A model generated the notes under the pieces. That model was not told the DNA's origin. It made no database searches and was given only the letters and a program-made list of their open reading frames with translations. Source: JBBQED01 sp038320345 (GTDB lineage Bacteria > Bacteroidota > Bacteroidia > AKYH767-A > OLB10). From it: a stretch of 64,000 nucleotides of DNA. Numbering within the stretch: position 1 is the stretch's first letter; every line of letters begins with the position of its first letter. The stretch lies in assembly GCA_038320345.1 (NCBI GenBank), contig JBBQED010000014.1:1-64000 (forward strand), given 5' to 3'. Shown here one piece after another: positions 45,701 through 54,953 of the stretch. The position numbers were made by a program, and so were the translations under genes.

Positions 45701-48700
45701 AATAACTATCACACAGCCTACAGCAGGACTCACTGGAACTACTTCAGCAACGAATGTAAAATGCTTTGGCAATTCTACTGGATCCGCAAGTATCACGGTG
45801 AGTGGTGGCACTCCATCCTATTCCTATGTTTGGAGCAACGGAAATGGATCTGCTACTACCAATAATTTAACGGCAGGAAACTACACCGTTACAGTTACAG
45901 ATGTCAACAACTGCTCAATCACAAAATCAGTATCTATAACGCAACCAGCAGCAGCATTAACTACTTCCACGGTATCTGTAAATATCAAGTGTTTTGGTCA
46001 GTCGACTGGAGCAGTACAATTAACAGTAAGCGGAGGAACAACCCCATACAGTTATAATTGGAGTAACGGAACAACAGGTGCTCAGCTCACTGGAATTACA
46101 TCCGGAACTTATTCAGTTACTGTGACCGATGCTAATAGTTGTACGAGTGCAGCTACTGCATTTTTAACACAGCCCGCAGTTGCATTAGCAGGAACAATTT
46201 CTTCAACTAATGTAAGTTGTCGGAATGGAAACAATGGAACTGCTACTGCAGGAGCAAGCGGAGGAACTTCTCCTTACGTCTACAGCTGGAACACAGGCGC
46301 AAGCACTTCTAACATCAGTAATTTAACAGCAGGAACCTATACCGTTACCATCACAGATGCGAATAGCTGTACAACTTCATTAACAACTACTGTAACACAA
46401 CCTTCTGCAGCAATTGCCTTATCAGCAACTCATACAGATGTGAGTTGTTTGGGTGTACCTGTTGGAACAATTAACTTAACGGTTAGTGGTGGAACAACGC
46501 CTTATACTTATGCTTGGAACAATGGATCAGCACAAGAAGATTTGAATAATCTTAGTGCCGGAATATTTGTCGTAACTGTTACTGATGCCAATGGTTGTAC
46601 TTCATCTTTATCAGAAGCTGTATCGCAACCAGCAGGAGCATTAAATGCAACGGCAACGCTTACAAACACTTCTTGTCATGGAGATAGTAATGGTGCAATT
46701 GATTTGAACCCATTTCAAGGAACTCCACCCTATACTTACTCATGGAGCAATGGAAGTAATTCACAAGATCTTACTAACCTCACAGCAGGAGCTTATACCG
46801 TTACTGTAACTGATGTTAATGGATGTATATTATTAAATACACTTTTTGTAACTCAGCCTTTAGCAGTATTAAGTTCAACAACTACAGTAATCAATGTGGC
46901 TTGTAATGGTAATGCTAGTGGAACAATTGATTTAACCCCTTCCGGAGGAACTACGCCTTACACTTTTAACTGGAGTAACGGTGCTTCTTCTGAAGATATC
47001 ACGAATTTAAATTCGGGTAACTATACAGTACAAATAACGGATGCAAATGGATGTCAGGCAAGCAACGCTGCAACCGTAAATCAACCTACCGCTTCCTTGA
47101 ATATTCAAGCTGAACTCACACAATTAAATTGTCATGATGTACAGGATGGAGCAATTGCCATCACTGTTACAGGAGGTACTGCTCCTTATACTTACTTATG
47201 GAATGATGGCAATCAATCAGAAGATCTCACAGGATTAAATCCTGGAACCTATAGCTTATCAGTAACCGATGCTCAAGGTTGTACGGCGAGTGGAAGTTAT
47301 ACCATTGCCTATGCAGCTGCGACATTAAGCTCTACCGGAACTGTAACGCATGTTTTATGTCATGCTGATCAAACAGGTGCTATTAACATAGAAGTGTTAG
47401 GTGGAACTATTCCTTATAGTTATAATTGGAATGACGGAGCGATTACAGAAGACAGAACTACTATTCCTGCGGGAAATTATTCAGTGCTCATCACGGATAT
47501 AAATGGTTGTACTACCACTTATAATGGATCCGTAAATCAGCCAGCTGCTGTACTTGGAGTAACTAATGTAGTAAGCAACTCACAGTGCTTCGGAGATTCA
47601 ACAGGTACTATCGATCTTTCCATTAATGGTGGAACGGCCAACTATGCTATCAACTGGAATACCGGTGCCACATCAGAAGATCTTCTCGGATTAACTGCAG
47701 GAACTTATGATGTAACAGTTACAGATGCTAACGGATGTTCTCAATCACAATCGATCATTGTTGAAGGTCAACAAGCGCTGTTAACTGCTGCTATCCAATT
47801 AACGAACCCAGCATGTTATGGTGATCTGACAGGAAGCATTACCAGTGTGATTAGCGGAGGAACACCCAATTATTCTATCTCATGGAATAGTCAGAGCGCT
47901 CAAGAAAATATTGCAAATCTCGCTGCAGGAACTTATACATTAAATGTGATTGATGCACATGGTTGTGTTTATGATGAAACAGTTATGCTCGAACAACCAC
48001 AAGCACCGCTTTCCACAAATGTTACTGTATCGAATGTAGATTGCAACAGCAATCTTAACGGAGGTGCTACACTAACTACTGCTGGTGGTACAGGCCCCTA
48101 TGTTTATAGTTGGAGCAATGGAGCCACAACAAATTCCATCACAGGAGTTGTTGCAGGAAACTATCAATATACTATTACCGACGATCATCTTTGCACAATA
48201 AATGGATCAGTAGATATTACTGAACCTTTAAATGCGTTGAGTGCATCTGCTCAAGTTACCAATGTAAATTGTTTCTCAGATGGAACGGGTGCTATTGACT
48301 TATCGATCATTGGTGGTACTCCGGCATATAGCTATAACTGGAGCAATGGTGCAACATCAGAAGACCTAAACAATATTACGGCAGGAACATATACAGTTAC
48401 CGTTACTGATGTGAATGGATGTAATTTTACTTCTATACATCAAATTGCTGAGCCTTTTGCATCGTTATCACAAAATGGAACTATCACTCAAGTAAATTGC
48501 TTCAGTGAAAATACTGGTGCTATAGATATCCTTTCCAATGGTGGAACACAACCCTTCAGCTATAGCTGGAATAATGGCAGTATCGATTCAAGTCTTGTAA
48601 ATCTTACTGCAGGAACGTATACTTTGTTGATCACAGATCTCAACGGATGTACTTCAACATCATCATACACCATTACAGAACCTACGCAAACTTTAGCAGC

Positions 48701-50570
48701 TACAAACTCTGCAAGTGCAGTAGATTGTAATGGAAATAACAACGGGCAAATTAATCTCTCTGTAACGGGTGGAACACAACCTTACAACTTTATCTGGAGT
48801 AATGGTTTCACGGGTGAAGATCCTACCGGACTTATAGCTGGTCAGTATCAAGTAACGATTACTGATACTAATGGATGTACAACAAATTCAACAGCTGATG
48901 TACTTCAACCTTCCGCTGCTGTAGATATGATTTTTATGGTGCGTGATGTTTCTTGTTTCGGTGAAAATACCGGAATGATTTCTACTGCTGTAAGTGGTGG
49001 TACTGCTCCTTACACATATCAATGGAGTAACGGTGCAACTATTGCAAATCTTCCAAATCTTGCAGCAGGAGTGTACACAGTTACTGTTACTGATGTAAAT
49101 GGTTGTAGTAAAACGATGCCTGTTTCAGTGTCGCAACCTGTAGCATCTGTTTCCTCAACTTTAACCGTAACACATATTACTTGTAATGGAGCTGCAAATG
49201 GTTCTATTGATCTTACTGTAATCGGTGGAATGGGCAACTATACCTACCAATGGAATAATGGGCTTACCATGCAGGATCCACAAAACATGAGTCCTGGAAC
49301 ATATACGGTTGTTATTTCTGATCAGAATGGATGTTCTACTACCAATACTGCTTTGATCACTCAACCTGCAGCAAGCTTATCCCTCACTGCAAGTGTACAA
49401 CAAGTGAGTTGTAATGGTACGAATAACGGAGGAATTAATCTGAACATCAATGGTGGTACTGCTCCTTACAATTATGTTTGGAGTACAGGTGCTGTTACTG
49501 CAAATATTAGTGGACTTGCGCCCGGAACATATTCAGTTTCTGTTACCGATGCTAATGGTTGCAGTTCTCAATTCAGTGCATCTATTAATCAACCTACAGA
49601 ACCACTTAATGTAAGTAGTTCTGCTCAAGCTTCTAATTGCTTAGCCAATCAGAAAGGAAGTATTTTCATTACCGCTTCCGGAGGTACTACTCCTTATGCA
49701 TACTTATGGAATACCGGCGACTTCACACAGAATTTATTGAACCAACTGCCAGGAACATATACCGTGACCATCAGCGATGCGAACGGTTGTGAAATGGTGC
49801 AAACAGCTGTGATTGCTGACAGTTCTGATCTGCAGATTAACACCGATGGAATTAATATTTGCATGGGAAGTACTGCTACTTTAAATGCACAGAATGTTGC
49901 ATCAGGAGTAACGCTACAATGGATGTATAACGGCAATGCACTGAATGGTGCAAATGCAACTACGTTTATCACACCAGTGGCAGGGATCTATACTTTACAG
50001 GCAACTACCTCTTGTGGTGTCTACATGTCGAATCCGATTGAGATCATTGTGCGCTCCTTGAATACTGTTTCTATCAGTAACACCGTGATTATTTGTCCGG
50101 GTGAAAGTGTACAGCTGAATGCAGGTGGTGGTGGTCAATACACTTGGAATCCAACTACAGGATTAAATAATGCAAATATTTCTAATCCGATGGCGAGTCC
50201 TTCAGTAACTACTGACTACACCGTAATTGTAAAAGATAGTTATGGATGTACTGCTACTGCTTCTGTTACTGTGAACGTCATCTGTGATACTCTCGATATT
50301 CCAAATGGATATTCTCCTAACGGGGATGGAACCAATGATACCTTTGTAATTGATGGTTTAAGTAGTTATCCCGGCAACGTTTTATTCATCTATAACCGTT
50401 GGGGTAATCTCATCTACAAGAAAAAAGAGTACGATAACAGTTGGAATGGTCGTGCAAACGTCACAGGTGTAATGTTTGGGGAAGAATTACCCAACGGAAC
50501 CTACTTCTATATCTTAGATTTAAACATTAACGAAAAACCACTCAATGGCTTCGTTGTACTACGTCGTTAG
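42705..50570 (+). CDS. SprB-like giant surface adhesin with type B T9SS C-terminal domain
   Basis: 2621 residues. Signal peptide about 1-36 (Met5 is an alternative start). The N-terminal domain opens THAAGSDIQYTCLGG, shared by Bacteroidota gliding-associated proteins, and is followed by cadherin-like modules to about 395. I count about 26 SprB repeats of ~75 residues (C-x-G...GGTTPYTYxW, LxAGxYTVTVTDxxGC, TQP linkers). Two Ig/PKD-like modules follow, and a type B sorting domain ends the protein (YSPNGDGTNDTFVIDG, YNRWGNLIY, PNGTYFY). In Flavobacterium johnsoniae SprB is carried along the cell by the gliding motor and needs T9SS. Whether this organism glides is unknown. A PorP/SprF-like gene follows 31 bp downstream, as sprF follows sprB. 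Confidence 0.93.
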   Translation: MNQSMKPTLAPIKKRGFISLLFSMILILLSSQQSFATHAAGSDIQYTCLGGNQYQVVVTFYRDCGGVAEPGNITINCKSVNGSQNFNVTANKSGSAGNGDEITVPCVTSASSCGGGSTTGIRKWIYTAVVTLPTQQTDWVFSYSVCCRNCAITTINSPCASNSTLYIEALLNNTIAPCNSSPVFSNIPIAFVCIGQTFNFNHGVVDPDGDSLAYQLITPKTSATGTVSYIAPASATSPIASSTPFTMNPTTGDLTFTPSSIQIGIMAIKVTEYRNGVVLGSVIRDMQIYTTACTNNLPTASGIDGTNNYNVTVCPNQQVCFTVNSADLDASQNVTITSNNAIPGATYTISSGPRPTLTFCWTPTVNDINLSPNTFTITVRDNACPNNGIQTYSYNIYVPSPYFNVISTNISCNGAATGTAAASPVYSGNYTYNWNTTPTSNSPSLSGLTAGSYTVTVTDISGCSAQQTVNITEPSGMTLTSTKTNPSCSGVCNGTVDLSVVGGMGPYTYLWNNGQTSQDLTNTCAGTYTVTVTDANGCTKTRSETLTNSYAMSASASAASVACFGNNTGTVTLSVTGGVSPLTYSWSNGSVANNLSNVIANNYSVTITDVNGCTAAASASVTQPTAALNITTNKTNILCYGNSTGAITSTVSGGTSPYTYSWSNGNTTASLSGINAGTYTLTVTDNRGCTATSVNTLSQPTAALTLSTVKTNVKCFGNSTGNITVTAIGGTTPYTYQWNTGSTASALNNIPAGVYTITVTDANACTSGTTTVTITQPSAALNASALGGSVNCFGNTTANVVVNVTGGTTPYSYLWNTGSTASGLSNVGAGNYSVTITDANNCSVNASASITQPAAALNATTSKTNVLCYGNNTGAVSVAVTGGTTPYTYNWNNGATTASQSNMVAGTYNVTITDAKGCTTTGSATITQPAAPISISNTKADVKCFGGNSGSANVLASGGNGPYSYLWSNGQTGVAASNLVAGNYTVTVTDANACTSSLTITITQPTAGLTGTTSATNVKCFGNSTGSASITVSGGTPSYSYVWSNGNGSATTNNLTAGNYTVTVTDVNNCSITKSVSITQPAAALTTSTVSVNIKCFGQSTGAVQLTVSGGTTPYSYNWSNGTTGAQLTGITSGTYSVTVTDANSCTSAATAFLTQPAVALAGTISSTNVSCRNGNNGTATAGASGGTSPYVYSWNTGASTSNISNLTAGTYTVTITDANSCTTSLTTTVTQPSAAIALSATHTDVSCLGVPVGTINLTVSGGTTPYTYAWNNGSAQEDLNNLSAGIFVVTVTDANGCTSSLSEAVSQPAGALNATATLTNTSCHGDSNGAIDLNPFQGTPPYTYSWSNGSNSQDLTNLTAGAYTVTVTDVNGCILLNTLFVTQPLAVLSSTTTVINVACNGNASGTIDLTPSGGTTPYTFNWSNGASSEDITNLNSGNYTVQITDANGCQASNAATVNQPTASLNIQAELTQLNCHDVQDGAIAITVTGGTAPYTYLWNDGNQSEDLTGLNPGTYSLSVTDAQGCTASGSYTIAYAAATLSSTGTVTHVLCHADQTGAINIEVLGGTIPYSYNWNDGAITEDRTTIPAGNYSVLITDINGCTTTYNGSVNQPAAVLGVTNVVSNSQCFGDSTGTIDLSINGGTANYAINWNTGATSEDLLGLTAGTYDVTVTDANGCSQSQSIIVEGQQALLTAAIQLTNPACYGDLTGSITSVISGGTPNYSISWNSQSAQENIANLAAGTYTLNVIDAHGCVYDETVMLEQPQAPLSTNVTVSNVDCNSNLNGGATLTTAGGTGPYVYSWSNGATTNSITGVVAGNYQYTITDDHLCTINGSVDITEPLNALSASAQVTNVNCFSDGTGAIDLSIIGGTPAYSYNWSNGATSEDLNNITAGTYTVTVTDVNGCNFTSIHQIAEPFASLSQNGTITQVNCFSENTGAIDILSNGGTQPFSYSWNNGSIDSSLVNLTAGTYTLLITDLNGCTSTSSYTITEPTQTLAATNSASAVDCNGNNNGQINLSVTGGTQPYNFIWSNGFTGEDPTGLIAGQYQVTITDTNGCTTNSTADVLQPSAAVDMIFMVRDVSCFGENTGMISTAVSGGTAPYTYQWSNGATIANLPNLAAGVYTVTVTDVNGCSKTMPVSVSQPVASVSSTLTVTHITCNGAANGSIDLTVIGGMGNYTYQWNNGLTMQDPQNMSPGTYTVVISDQNGCSTTNTALITQPAASLSLTASVQQVSCNGTNNGGINLNINGGTAPYNYVWSTGAVTANISGLAPGTYSVSVTDANGCSSQFSASINQPTEPLNVSSSAQASNCLANQKGSIFITASGGTTPYAYLWNTGDFTQNLLNQLPGTYTVTISDANGCEMVQTAVIADSSDLQINTDGINICMGSTATLNAQNVASGVTLQWMYNGNALNGANATTFITPVAGIYTLQATTSCGVYMSNPIEIIVRSLNTVSISNTVIICPGESVQLNAGGGGQYTWNPTTGLNNANISNPMASPSVTTDYTVIVKDSYGCTATASVTVNVICDTLDIPNGYSPNGDGTNDTFVIDGLSSYPGNVLFIYNRWGNLIYKKKEYDNSWNGRANVTGVMFGEELPNGTYFYILDLNINEKPLNGFVVLRR

Positions 50571-50601
50571 TTTTCCACTGAAAAAAAGATAATTACTCAT
50601 T

Positions 50602-51570
50602 ATGGTTAATACTAATCCCCTACCGAAAATGAAAGGGTTCATCACAATAGCTCTGAAACCGCTGCTACTTATGGTTTCTATGCTCGGACTGTTCCTACAG
50701 GCGCAAGCTCAGTTTGAACCGCAGTTCACACAGTTTATGTTCAACGAAACATTCATCAACCCCGCTTACACCGGTTCCAGAGAGCATATTGCCCTTGCTG
50801 GTTTGTACCGGAACCAATGGGTGGGCATCGATGGAGCTCCGAAAACACAAACTTTCAGTGCGCACTCACCACTGAGAAATGAAAGAATTGGACTCGGATT
50901 GAACATTTTGAATGAAGAAATCGGTGTAACGCATGATTTCTCCTTCTTTGCTAACTATGCATATCGCATTCCGATGCAGAAAGGAACATTCGCTATGGGA
51001 ATCTCTGCAGGCTTGATTAATCACCAAGAGCAATTGGTGGATGTCAATATTCAGGAACCTGGTGATGGTGCGTTCTTCGGAACACCAAAGCTTACTGTTC
51101 CTAATGTTGGCTTCGGAACTTATTACAGCTCTCGGAATTTTTATATCGGCTTATCTGTACCTCGTTTGTTGCAGAATAAAGTAGATGCTGAATCCGGTAA
51201 AGCTCAAAATAAAGTTACGATACCTTATTGGCATTACTACTTGATGGGAGGTTATGTTCATCCCCTCAATGAAAGTGTTAAAATAAAACCAACCTTCATG
51301 GTGAAAGCAGTTTCTGGTTCACCAATAATCGCAGATGTTGGATTGAACTTTCTTTTTAGCGAAGTACTCTGGGTAGGCGGTGCTTATCGTACATCCGATT
51401 CATGGGCGGCATTGATCTCTTTCCAGATTAATTCACAACTGCGCATGGGATACTCGTATGATTACACCATTACCGACTTGCAGAAATACAATTCCGGTAC
51501 CCATGAAATTACACTGGGATATGATTTCTCCTTCAATAAAAATAAAGTTGTTACCCCTCGTTATTTCTGA
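50602..51570 (+). CDS. PorP/SprF-family T9SS outer membrane protein
   Basis: 322 residues. Signal peptide ends QAQAQ (Met10 is another possible start). The family opens EPQFTQFMFNETFINPAYTGSRE and ends as an outer membrane barrel (GYSYDYTITDLQKYNSGTHEITLGYDF). Members bind the type B sorting domain of a specific client and help export or anchor it. Its position directly behind the SprB-like adhesin makes that protein the likely client. It is a paralogue of the gene at 59846-60763. Confidence 0.92.
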   Translation: MVNTNPLPKMKGFITIALKPLLLMVSMLGLFLQAQAQFEPQFTQFMFNETFINPAYTGSREHIALAGLYRNQWVGIDGAPKTQTFSAHSPLRNERIGLGLNILNEEIGVTHDFSFFANYAYRIPMQKGTFAMGISAGLINHQEQLVDVNIQEPGDGAFFGTPKLTVPNVGFGTYYSSRNFYIGLSVPRLLQNKVDAESGKAQNKVTIPYWHYYLMGGYVHPLNESVKIKPTFMVKAVSGSPIIADVGLNFLFSEVLWVGGAYRTSDSWAALISFQINSQLRMGYSYDYTITDLQKYNSGTHEITLGYDFSFNKNKVVTPRYF

Positions 51571-51595
51571 TTAAAATCTTCAAACCAACAAGAAT

Positions 51596-53755
51596 ATGAA
51601 AAAGTCTTTGCTCTGCATGTTGCTTTGCCTGGGTCTCCTTCCGGCGATTGCGCAGAAAGCACTCGTGCGTAAAGGCGACTTTTACTATAAACAAATGGCT
51701 TATCCAAAAGCTATTCCCTTTTATACAAAAGCGCTTAAAAAAGATTCTACGTTACAAGAAGCAGTTTTTAAACTTGCTGATTGTTATCGCTTGACCAATA
51801 ACAGAACGATGGCTGAGCAATGGTACGGTAAAGCTGTACAGATGCCTGCTGTTCTTCCGATTTACAAATTCTATTACGGTCAGTCGTTGATGAATAACGG
51901 TAAGTATGCTCAAGCTCGTAAGTGGATGGAAGATTTTGTAGTCGATAATCAAGCTGATGGTCGTGGACAATCATTCATGAAAGCATTGGATCAATACAAT
52001 AATTATTTTATTGATTCCAGTAATTTTGCAGTGACTAAACTCGATATTAACTCGAAGAATGCAGATTTCGGAGCAACGTTATATCAAGAAGGAATTGTAT
52101 TTGCTTCCTCTCGTCCGAGGAGTGAAATCATTCAACGTAGTCATTCATGGACTAACGAACCTTTCCTTGCTTTGTACTATAGCCGTGGAAAAGAAAATAA
52201 ATTCCGTGACCCCGAACTATTTGCAGATAAGATACAGACCAAATTCAATGATGGTCCAGTATGCTTCAGCAAAAGCGGAGATGAAATTTACATCACCCGA
52301 AATAATATTTTAAAAGGAAAGGTGCATAAGAGTGCCGATAAAATTGTGAAGCTAGAAATCTTCAAAGCAAAAAATAAAGGCGGCACTGAATGGACCGAAC
52401 TAGAACCCTTCCAATATAACAGCGACAATTATAGTTGCGCACATCCTTCTTTAAGTAGCGATGGACAGAAATTATATTTCTCCTCTGATATGCCAGGTGG
52501 AAAAGGTGGAATGGATCTTTGGGTATGCAATAAACAAGGTACTGGATGGTCGAAGCCAGAAAATTTAGGTGATACTGTAAACACAAAAGGAAATGAAGTA
52601 TTCCCGGTCATCACTGATGATGGAACCATTTATTTTTCTTCTGATGGTCATCCTGGAATCGGGGGATTGGATATTTATTTCACACATGATATCGGTGGAA
52701 AATATGTAACACCGCATAATGTTGGTTATCCTCTGAATACTTCAGATGATGATTTCCAAATGGTGTATGACATGAAAAATAAAATCGGTTACCTAAGTTC
52801 TAACAGAGCTAACCGTGGTTTCGATGATGATCTGTATACGTTCAAAAAACAATCTATACGGATCAGAGGAATCGTTGTTAATAAAACAGATGGAACTCCT
52901 ATCAAACAAGCACGTGTAGAAATGAAAGGAGAAGATGGAAAAATTCAATCTTTCACGACTCTTGAAAATGGAAGATTTGATTTCACTGCAGGCTTCGATC
53001 AAAATTATTCGATCAATGGTGCTGCAACAGGATTAGGTGATACTACACTTACTGTGGCTACTTCTTCGGCTACTCCTACTGATCCGTTCGTGAGAATTGA
53101 ATTAGGGAAACCTGCTGATTTCTTGCTAAGCATTAACGTAATTGATGCAGATACTAAGGAAGCTATTCCGGGAGCCATCATCCGCGACGAAGTTCTGGCT
53201 CGTGATCTCGGAAGTACTGATCTCGGTGGCATCTACCATCAAGCTGTGATTCCTCAAAAAGATGAACAGTTAATGATCATGTCCGCAGGATATCGTCCTA
53301 AAGTAATTATGTTGAAAGGTCAAGCAGGTGCTGAACCAAAAGATATGAGTTACACCGTTGAACTGACTAAAGCATCCGAAATTCATCCTTATGAAAACTG
53401 GTATAAAGTATTGTACTTCGATCTCGACAAATACAATATCCGTGACGATGCAAGCAAAATAATGGATGAAGTAATTCAATTTCTAAGAGAACATCCAGAT
53501 GTAAAAATTACGTTGAATTCTCATACGGATAGTCGTGCGTCGAAAGAATACAATGAGAAGCTCTCAGAAAATCGTTCTAAGGAAGCACGGAAATTCTTGA
53601 TGGATCATGGTGTCTCCTCGAAACAAATTGGAAAACTGATGTGGAGTGGAGAAGGAATTCTGATCAACAATTGTGGTGATGAAGTTCCTTGTACAGAAGA
53701 GATGCATCAATTGAACCGCAGAACTGAAATCACAGTAAACTCCATTATGAAATAA
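51596..53755 (+). CDS. OmpA-family protein with TPR, PD40 and carboxypeptidase-like domains (PorE-like)
   Basis: 719 residues. The signal peptide ends PAIAQ. In order: TPR-like helices (about 22-130), WD40-like PD40 propeller repeats (about 150-400, for example GQKLYFSSDMPGGKGGMDLWV), a CarboxypepD_reg-like sandwich (about 405-475), a second sandwich, and a C-terminal OmpA domain (about 600-719; LYFDLDKYNIRDDA, NSHTDSRAS, NRRTEITV) that binds peptidoglycan. This layout matches PorE-type proteins that tie T9SS components to the cell wall, and OmpA proteins that follow sprF genes. Third gene of the adhesin operon, followed by a terminator. Confidence 0.9.
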   Translation: MKKSLLCMLLCLGLLPAIAQKALVRKGDFYYKQMAYPKAIPFYTKALKKDSTLQEAVFKLADCYRLTNNRTMAEQWYGKAVQMPAVLPIYKFYYGQSLMNNGKYAQARKWMEDFVVDNQADGRGQSFMKALDQYNNYFIDSSNFAVTKLDINSKNADFGATLYQEGIVFASSRPRSEIIQRSHSWTNEPFLALYYSRGKENKFRDPELFADKIQTKFNDGPVCFSKSGDEIYITRNNILKGKVHKSADKIVKLEIFKAKNKGGTEWTELEPFQYNSDNYSCAHPSLSSDGQKLYFSSDMPGGKGGMDLWVCNKQGTGWSKPENLGDTVNTKGNEVFPVITDDGTIYFSSDGHPGIGGLDIYFTHDIGGKYVTPHNVGYPLNTSDDDFQMVYDMKNKIGYLSSNRANRGFDDDLYTFKKQSIRIRGIVVNKTDGTPIKQARVEMKGEDGKIQSFTTLENGRFDFTAGFDQNYSINGAATGLGDTTLTVATSSATPTDPFVRIELGKPADFLLSINVIDADTKEAIPGAIIRDEVLARDLGSTDLGGIYHQAVIPQKDEQLMIMSAGYRPKVIMLKGQAGAEPKDMSYTVELTKASEIHPYENWYKVLYFDLDKYNIRDDASKIMDEVIQFLREHPDVKITLNSHTDSRASKEYNEKLSENRSKEARKFLMDHGVSSKQIGKLMWSGEGILINNCGDEVPCTEEMHQLNRRTEITVNSIMK

Positions 53756-53778
53756 GCATACAAAAATAAAATACAGAG

Positions 53779-53804
53779 AGCCGGTGTAATAGCCGGCTTT
53801 TTTT
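53779..53804 (+). terminator. terminator of the adhesin operon
   Basis: AGCCGG/CCGGCT stem (53779-53784 with 53793-53798) and a run of seven T, 24 bp after the OmpA-family stop codon. Confidence 0.93.
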
Positions 53805-53873
53805 GTGCCTCTAAATTTTCACCTCTGCATTTTGTCGTAAAACTACTTCGTCAATTGGTATCTACACTTTAAT

Positions 53874-53881
53874 TATGTTTG
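53874..53881 (+). promoter_or_regulatory. -7 promoter element (TATGTTTG)
   Basis: Exact TAnnTTTG that physically contains the first in-frame ATG of the next gene (53875). Transcription must start after that ATG, so the true start is the next one at 53926. Confidence 0.6.
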
Positions 53882-53925
53882 TGTATCCAAGCAATAAAAT
53901 ATTTCTGTTTTCAAATTTCAGGACG

Positions 53926-54768
53926 ATGCATAAAAAACTGTTTTATTCTTTTTGGATTGTCTTCCTATGTAGCACATGTGTTGCTCCTGCTCAGAAAAGT
54001 AATCTGCAGGATTCCATTCGTCCTAAAGAATTCTCTGTGAGAAATATGTTCCATGAAGGGTTACATGGACAAGCTATCATCTGGACAAAACCTGTACATA
54101 TTCATCAGCAGGACTGGAAATTTATTGTTCCTGCGGCTATATTGCTGGGGTCATCATTTGCTCTCGACCACGAAATTTATAACAGCGTGCAGGATGTAAA
54201 ACAAAGAAATCCTGAACTACACGATATTGCTCAGGTAGCAACAAAATTCGGAGAAGGAATTGTCCCTATCGGAATCACCTGCGCTTTTGCGGCCGGAGGA
54301 TTAATATTTAAAGACAATAGAGCATTACGTACTGGAGTACTTGCTGCGGAAGCACTTGTTCATTCTGCTATTCTTGGTTATGCGATGAAAGCATCACTCG
54401 GCAGAGCGCGACCAACGACGGAAGCAAAGGATGGAAAGTTGGGGTTCTTTGAAGAGTTCAATGATGAGACTAAACATAATTCCTTTCCTTCCGGACATAC
54501 CATTATCGCATTTACACTCGCCACAGTTGTTGCTACGGAATACAGTAATACGATCTGGGTTCCTGTAGTTTGTTATTCCGCTGCTACAGCTTGTGGATTG
54601 TCGCGAATCGTTCTCGAAAAGCATTGGACATCGGATGTACTGATGGCGTCAATGCTGGGGTATGCTATCGGCAGGATGACTGTAAAAGAGCATAACCGCC
54701 ACTGGAACATCAGTCCATTTGTAAATTCATCTGGTGCAGCCGGAATTGGTTTTCATACTTCTTTTTAA
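53926..54768 (+). CDS. PAP2-family membrane phosphatase
   Basis: 280 residues from the ATG at 53926, chosen because the upstream ATG lies inside the promoter and because MHKKLFYSFWIVF begins the signal/anchor segment. The three PAP2 motifs are complete: KASLGRARP (KxxxxxxRP), FPSGHT (PSGH) and SRIVLEKHWTSD (SRxxxxxHxxxD). It removes phosphate from lipid substrates such as phosphatidic acid or undecaprenyl diphosphate at the membrane. Single gene, tail-to-tail with gldN. Confidence 0.92.
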   Translation: MHKKLFYSFWIVFLCSTCVAPAQKSNLQDSIRPKEFSVRNMFHEGLHGQAIIWTKPVHIHQQDWKFIVPAAILLGSSFALDHEIYNSVQDVKQRNPELHDIAQVATKFGEGIVPIGITCAFAAGGLIFKDNRALRTGVLAAEALVHSAILGYAMKASLGRARPTTEAKDGKLGFFEEFNDETKHNSFPSGHTIIAFTLATVVATEYSNTIWVPVVCYSAATACGLSRIVLEKHWTSDVLMASMLGYAIGRMTVKEHNRHWNISPFVNSSGAAGIGFHTSF

Positions 54769-54901
54769 TCGGCATCAACGCTAAGAAAATAAAGAATTGC
54801 TAATGTATATTTTTCTGGGTCTGCATCTTGCACATCATCCTTAATGAATGTTTTGATTCCAAATTAAAAGTTCCTATCGAGTATCGATTAAAATCTTACC
54901 T

Positions 54902-54932
54902 CCAAAAAAAAGCCCCGCTTATTCAGCAGGGC
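54902..54932 (-). terminator. terminator of the gldKLMN operon
   Basis: 8-bp stem (54912-54919 with 54925-54932) containing one G-U pair in the minus-strand transcript and a 5-nt loop, followed by a run of U. It lies 22 bp after the gldN stop codon. Confidence 0.92.
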
Positions 54933-54953
54933 ATTCAATTTATTTAGGAGATT

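Noticed and set aside
44000..49800. Dense repeats in the 42.7-50.6 kb region as possible satellite DNA
   Set aside because: They are SprB protein repeats in one uninterrupted reading frame with diverged DNA.
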